DNA of 64,000 nucleotides from Janthinobacterium lividum (GTDB lineage Bacteria; Pseudomonadota; Gammaproteobacteria; Burkholderiales; Burkholderiaceae_D), in NCBI RefSeq assembly GCF_011601275.1, contig NZ_JAAOLY010000003.1:357318-421317 (forward strand), in the 5' to 3' direction. Below the pieces are notes generated by a model. That model was not told the origin of the DNA. It was given only the letters and a program-made list of their open reading frames with translations, and ran no database searches. Shown piece after piece: positions 61,565 through 64,000 of this stretch (positions are counted from its first letter, which is position 1; each line of letters starts with the position of its first letter). A program made the position numbers and the translations under genes.

Positions 61565-61579
61565 TTTACACGCTTTTAC
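61565..61579 (-). promoter_or_regulatory. CpxR-like box 2 in the cpxR-spy spacer
   Basis: TTTACACGCTTTTAC on the + strand, again exact GTAAA-N5-GTAAA on the complement, starting 44 bases after box 1. Two further TTACA/TTTAC half-sites lie at 61546 and 61596. Confidence 0.8.
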
Positions 61580-61647
61580 GCGCCCCTAACGTTGCTTTAC
61601 ACGCCAGACGCCGACAATCAGGGCTGACCGCCATGAAAGGAAAACCA

Positions 61648-62112
61648 ATGAAATACCTGAGTATCGTCGTCTCCCTGTTGCTGTTGTCGGCCTGCAGCAT
61701 GCCGCTGTTGGCGCTGGCCCAGCAAGGGCCGCCGCCCGGCGTCAGCCATGGTCCTGGCGGACCCGGCGCGCCTGGCTTGCCGCCGTTTATGCGCGGCATC
61801 GAGTTGAGCGAAGTCCAGCAGGATAAAATTTTCGCCGCCACCTACGCCCAGGCACCCTTGTTGCGGGAACAGGAAAAGATCGCCTTCAAGGCGCACGAGC
61901 AGTTGCGCGAACTGGCTGCGTCCAGCGCCTACGACGATGTGAAAGCCAGCGCGCTGGCCAACACGGCGGCCCAAGCCATGGCGAAGATCAGCTTGCAGCA
62001 GGCACGGCTCGAGCAGCAATTGCTGGCCGTGCTGACGCCGGAACAGCGTCAGCAGGCGCAGCAGCGGCGCGACAGCCGCCAGGGCCCGCGCCACCTCCAG
62101 CGCGCCGAGTAA
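61648..62112 (+). CDS. Spy/CpxP-family periplasmic chaperone-like protein
   Basis: 154-residue exported protein. Signal region LSIVVSLLLLSACSMPLLAL (a lipobox-like LSAC is followed by a second hydrophobic stretch, so lipid attachment is uncertain), a Gly/Pro-rich linker (GPPPGVSHGPGGPGAPG), then a helical domain with the LTxxQ motif in VLTPEQRQQAQQRRD. CpxP/Spy proteins curb envelope misfolding and restrain CpxA. ATG 61648 follows AAAGGA; an earlier ATG lies at 61633. Two CpxR boxes lie upstream. Confidence 0.85.
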   Translation: MKYLSIVVSLLLLSACSMPLLALAQQGPPPGVSHGPGGPGAPGLPPFMRGIELSEVQQDKIFAATYAQAPLLREQEKIAFKAHEQLRELAASSAYDDVKASALANTAAQAMAKISLQQARLEQQLLAVLTPEQRQQAQQRRDSRQGPRHLQRAE

Positions 62113-62267
62113 GCAGGCGCGAGCACAGGGAGAGCCAGCATGCGCATCCATGCCTTGCGTCCGGGCAGCAGCTTGCAGGCGCTCTCGCGCCATGCGACAC
62201 AGGCGCTGTACCTGTGCGCCAGCCTGAACCCCGCTCTGGCGGGCTTGCCCCACTTGATGGAATATAT

Positions 62268-63116
62268 ATGGAATTACATGATCACGGCCTGGCATCCGAC
62301 CTCGAAATGATGCGGCGACAGGCGGCCGAGCGGCGGCAAGTGCTGCGCTGGCTGCTGGCCGGCGCCGCCACTTTGCCTTTGATCAGCTGCGGCGGCGGGT
62401 CGGACGCCAGTGGCACGGTGGCCAGTAGCGGCGCCAGCACTGGCTCGCTGGCGACATCTGCCACGGGCGCCTGCACGGTGATACCCGAGGAAACGGGCGG
62501 GCCGTATCCGGCAGACGGCACGAACACGAACGGCGGCAGCATCATCAACGTGCTGAACCAGTCGGGCGTCGTGCGCAGCGATATCCGCGCCAGTTTCAAT
62601 GGCGCCACCGGCGTGGCGGCGGGCGTGCCATTGACCATCAAGTTGCAGCTGCTCAACGCCAGCGGCGGCTGCGCCAGCCTGGCCGGCTACGCCGTATATG
62701 TATGGCATTGCGACCGCGACGGCCTGTATTCGCTGTATTCGAGCGGCGTGACGGCGCAAAATTACCTGCGTGGCGTGCAGGAAACGGACAGCGCCGGCAA
62801 CGTCGGCTTTACGACCATTTTTCCAGGCTGCTACGCCGGACGCATGCCGCACGTGCACTTTGAGGTCTATCCCAGCCTGGCCAAGGCGGCCACTGCCTCG
62901 AACCGCATCAAGACCTCGCAGTTCACCTTCCCGATGGCAACCTTGAACGAAGCCTATGCGGCCAGCGGCTACACGGCCAGCGTGCGCAACCTGGCGCGGA
63001 TCAGCTATGCGACCGACAATGTTTTCAGCGACGGCACCAGCCTGCAGATGGCCACGGTGGCGGGCAATGCCACGCAGGGCTACGTCGCCACCCTCGTGAT
63101 CGCCGTGAATGGTTAA
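62268..63116 (+). CDS. Exported intradiol ring-cleavage dioxygenase-like protein
   Basis: 282-residue protein of the catechol/protocatechuate intradiol family. N-terminus MRRQAAERRQVLRWLLAG with a twin-arginine-like stretch and a lipobox-like LISC suggests export. Catalytic features: YVWHCDRDGLYSLYSSG, FTTIFPGCYAGRMPHVHFEV, where HVH would supply iron His ligands and Tyr residues the other ligands. It may act on aromatic substrates in the periplasm; substrate unknown. ATG 62268 precedes the export motif. Confidence 0.82.
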   Translation: MELHDHGLASDLEMMRRQAAERRQVLRWLLAGAATLPLISCGGGSDASGTVASSGASTGSLATSATGACTVIPEETGGPYPADGTNTNGGSIINVLNQSGVVRSDIRASFNGATGVAAGVPLTIKLQLLNASGGCASLAGYAVYVWHCDRDGLYSLYSSGVTAQNYLRGVQETDSAGNVGFTTIFPGCYAGRMPHVHFEVYPSLAKAATASNRIKTSQFTFPMATLNEAYAASGYTASVRNLARISYATDNVFSDGTSLQMATVAGNATQGYVATLVIAVNG

Positions 63117-64000
63117 GCCGCCGTCATGAAACCCAGGTCGCGCCGGCTGAAGTTGCCGATGTTCGGGAACACTTCGGCCAGCTGGCTGTCGGCCACGCCG
63201 AACCACTTGGCCAGCGTGGCGCCGTACTGGTCGACGGAGGTGGTCGGCAGCAGGGCACCGGAACCCACGTCCAGCTCATGGCCGATGCCCGTGACGGGGA
63301 AGGCGCCGTAGATGTCGCGGCCCTTCACGGCGCCGCCCACGACAAAGTGGTGGGCGCCCCAGCCGTGATCCGTGCCGTCGCCGTTGCTGCTGAAGGTGCG
63401 GCCGAAGTCCGACGCCGTAAACGTCGTCACCTGCCGCCGCAGGTCCGCGCCCTGCAGGGCTGCCAGGGTCGTGTCGAAGTACGCAAGCGCATGGGCCAGG
63501 CGGGCCATCAGGTCGGCATGCAGCACTTTTTGCCGGTCATGCGTATCGAAGCCGCCCAAGGTCACATAAAACATTTGCCGTTTCGCCCCCAGGGCGCCGC
63601 GCCCGCCGATGATGCGCGCCACCGTCTGCAATTGCACGGCCAGCGGATTGACGCCGGACACGCCCGTGTTCGGATTGACATAGGGTGGCGGATTGGGCAC
63701 GCCGCCCGCGCCGGCCGCCAGCATGGCGCCGCTGAGCACGCTCTGGCTTGAAATGGCGCGCTGCACGACGGCCACGTGTTCCTGTTCGATCAGGTCGCTG
63801 CCCGCATCGTTGATGATGGCTTGCAATGCGCCCGCACCGCCCGTGCTGCCGTACAGGCTGCCACTCAGGCCCCGGATGGGCACGGCGCCTGCCTGGCCTA
63901 CCTGGAACTGGCGCACCTGGCGCCCGCTGAGGAAGACGGTGCTGCCAGCGGCGGAAATGGCCGTGAACATGGCATTCGTATTGAGCGAGCCGGCCACGTC
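63113..64000 (-). CDS. DUF1501 family protein (partial)
   Basis: Runs off the right edge; the last 295 or so codons are present. Seen: YVTLGGFDTHDRQKVLHADL, ASDFGRTFSSNGDGTDHGWG and HHFVVGGAVKGRDIYGAFP, typical of DUF1501 proteins, which often travel with DUF1800 genes and are Tat-exported. The role is not known. The stop overlaps the end of the dioxygenase gene. Confidence 0.88.
   Translation of the reverse strand, partial: DVAGSLNTNAMFTAISAAGSTVFLSGRQVRQFQVGQAGAVPIRGLSGSLYGSTGGAGALQAIINDAGSDLIEQEHVAVVQRAISSQSVLSGAMLAAGAGGVPNPPPYVNPNTGVSGVNPLAVQLQTVARIIGGRGALGAKRQMFYVTLGGFDTHDRQKVLHADLMARLAHALAYFDTTLAALQGADLRRQVTTFTASDFGRTFSSNGDGTDHGWGAHHFVVGGAVKGRDIYGAFPVTGIGHELDVGSGALLPTTSVDQYGATLAKWFGVADSQLAEVFPNIGNFSRRDLGFMTAA

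Noticed and set aside
1..64000. Search for tRNA, rRNA, CRISPR arrays, transposases, integrases and phage genes
   Set aside because: No T-loop/anticodon arrangements, regular spacer-repeat arrays or mobile-element protein motifs were noticed anywhere in the window.

Overview
The window reads as chromosomal DNA of a high-GC betaproteobacterium of the Oxalobacteraceae (Janthinobacterium/Massilia/Duganella type). This is inferred from the gene repertoire (Burkholderiales-type porin, LivM-LivG fusion, PEP-CTERM protein, LolC/E-LolD, ComEC), the codon use and GGGTCAGACCC-type intergenic hairpins. No rRNA, tRNA, CRISPR array, transposase, integrase or phage gene was seen. Functional calls rest on motifs and remembered family features; no database search was run.

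Layout. 1-2.4 kb: partial POT peptide transporter, divergent from nucleosidase ppnN. 2.5-11.6 kb: a sugar-acid island with a PtxS-like LacI repressor, two GGAACCGGTT operators, a complete polar-amino-acid-type ABC importer joined to kguE-kguK-kguD-like genes, a porin and a Gfo/Idh/MocA oxidoreductase, closed by a strong terminator. 11.6-15 kb: lysS, a HAD phosphatase, and prfB with its programmed +1 frameshift. 15-19 kb: a lipoprotein nucleotidase, a Sel1 protein and two unknowns. 19.4-24.2 kb: liv branched-chain amino acid transporter with fused LivM-LivG. 24.2-29 kb: an accessory patch holding a membrane protein, a LysR/SDR pair, DUF2288, a RES-Xre toxin-antitoxin pair and fosA, with signs of local duplication and an attC-like inverted repeat behind fosA. 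29-31.9 kb: recJ and an RpfE-like gene.

32-41.4 kb: a secretion locus with a 1170-residue protein carrying six SdrD B-like repeats and no signal peptide, a PEP-CTERM protein, and a full type I secretion system (ABC, membrane-fusion, TolC proteins). 41.5-45.7 kb: two tandem LolC/E paralogues, lolD and tatD. 45.7-49.5 kb: PQQ-type sugar dehydrogenase, an orphan Tae4-like peptidoglycan amidase and a Suv3-like RNA helicase. 49.5-50.4 kb is AT-rich and nearly gene-free, followed by a tiny Cys-rich secreted protein. 50.6-58.8 kb: methyltransferase, comEC, a LysR/TauE pair, HAD and alpha/beta hydrolases, and dcd. 58.9-62.1 kb: an envelope-stress module in which a CpxA/CpxR-like pair is flanked by Spy-like and FlxA-like genes, each preceded by exact GTAAA-N5-GTAAA boxes. 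The right end holds an exported intradiol dioxygenase and a partial DUF1501 gene.

Strongest leads: the PAAT-family importer wired into a 2-ketogluconate operon; the SdrD-like/T1SS/PEP-CTERM locus; the CpxR-box regulon; the Tae4-like amidase without immunity gene; and the RES/DUF2288 duplication with the attC-like site behind fosA.
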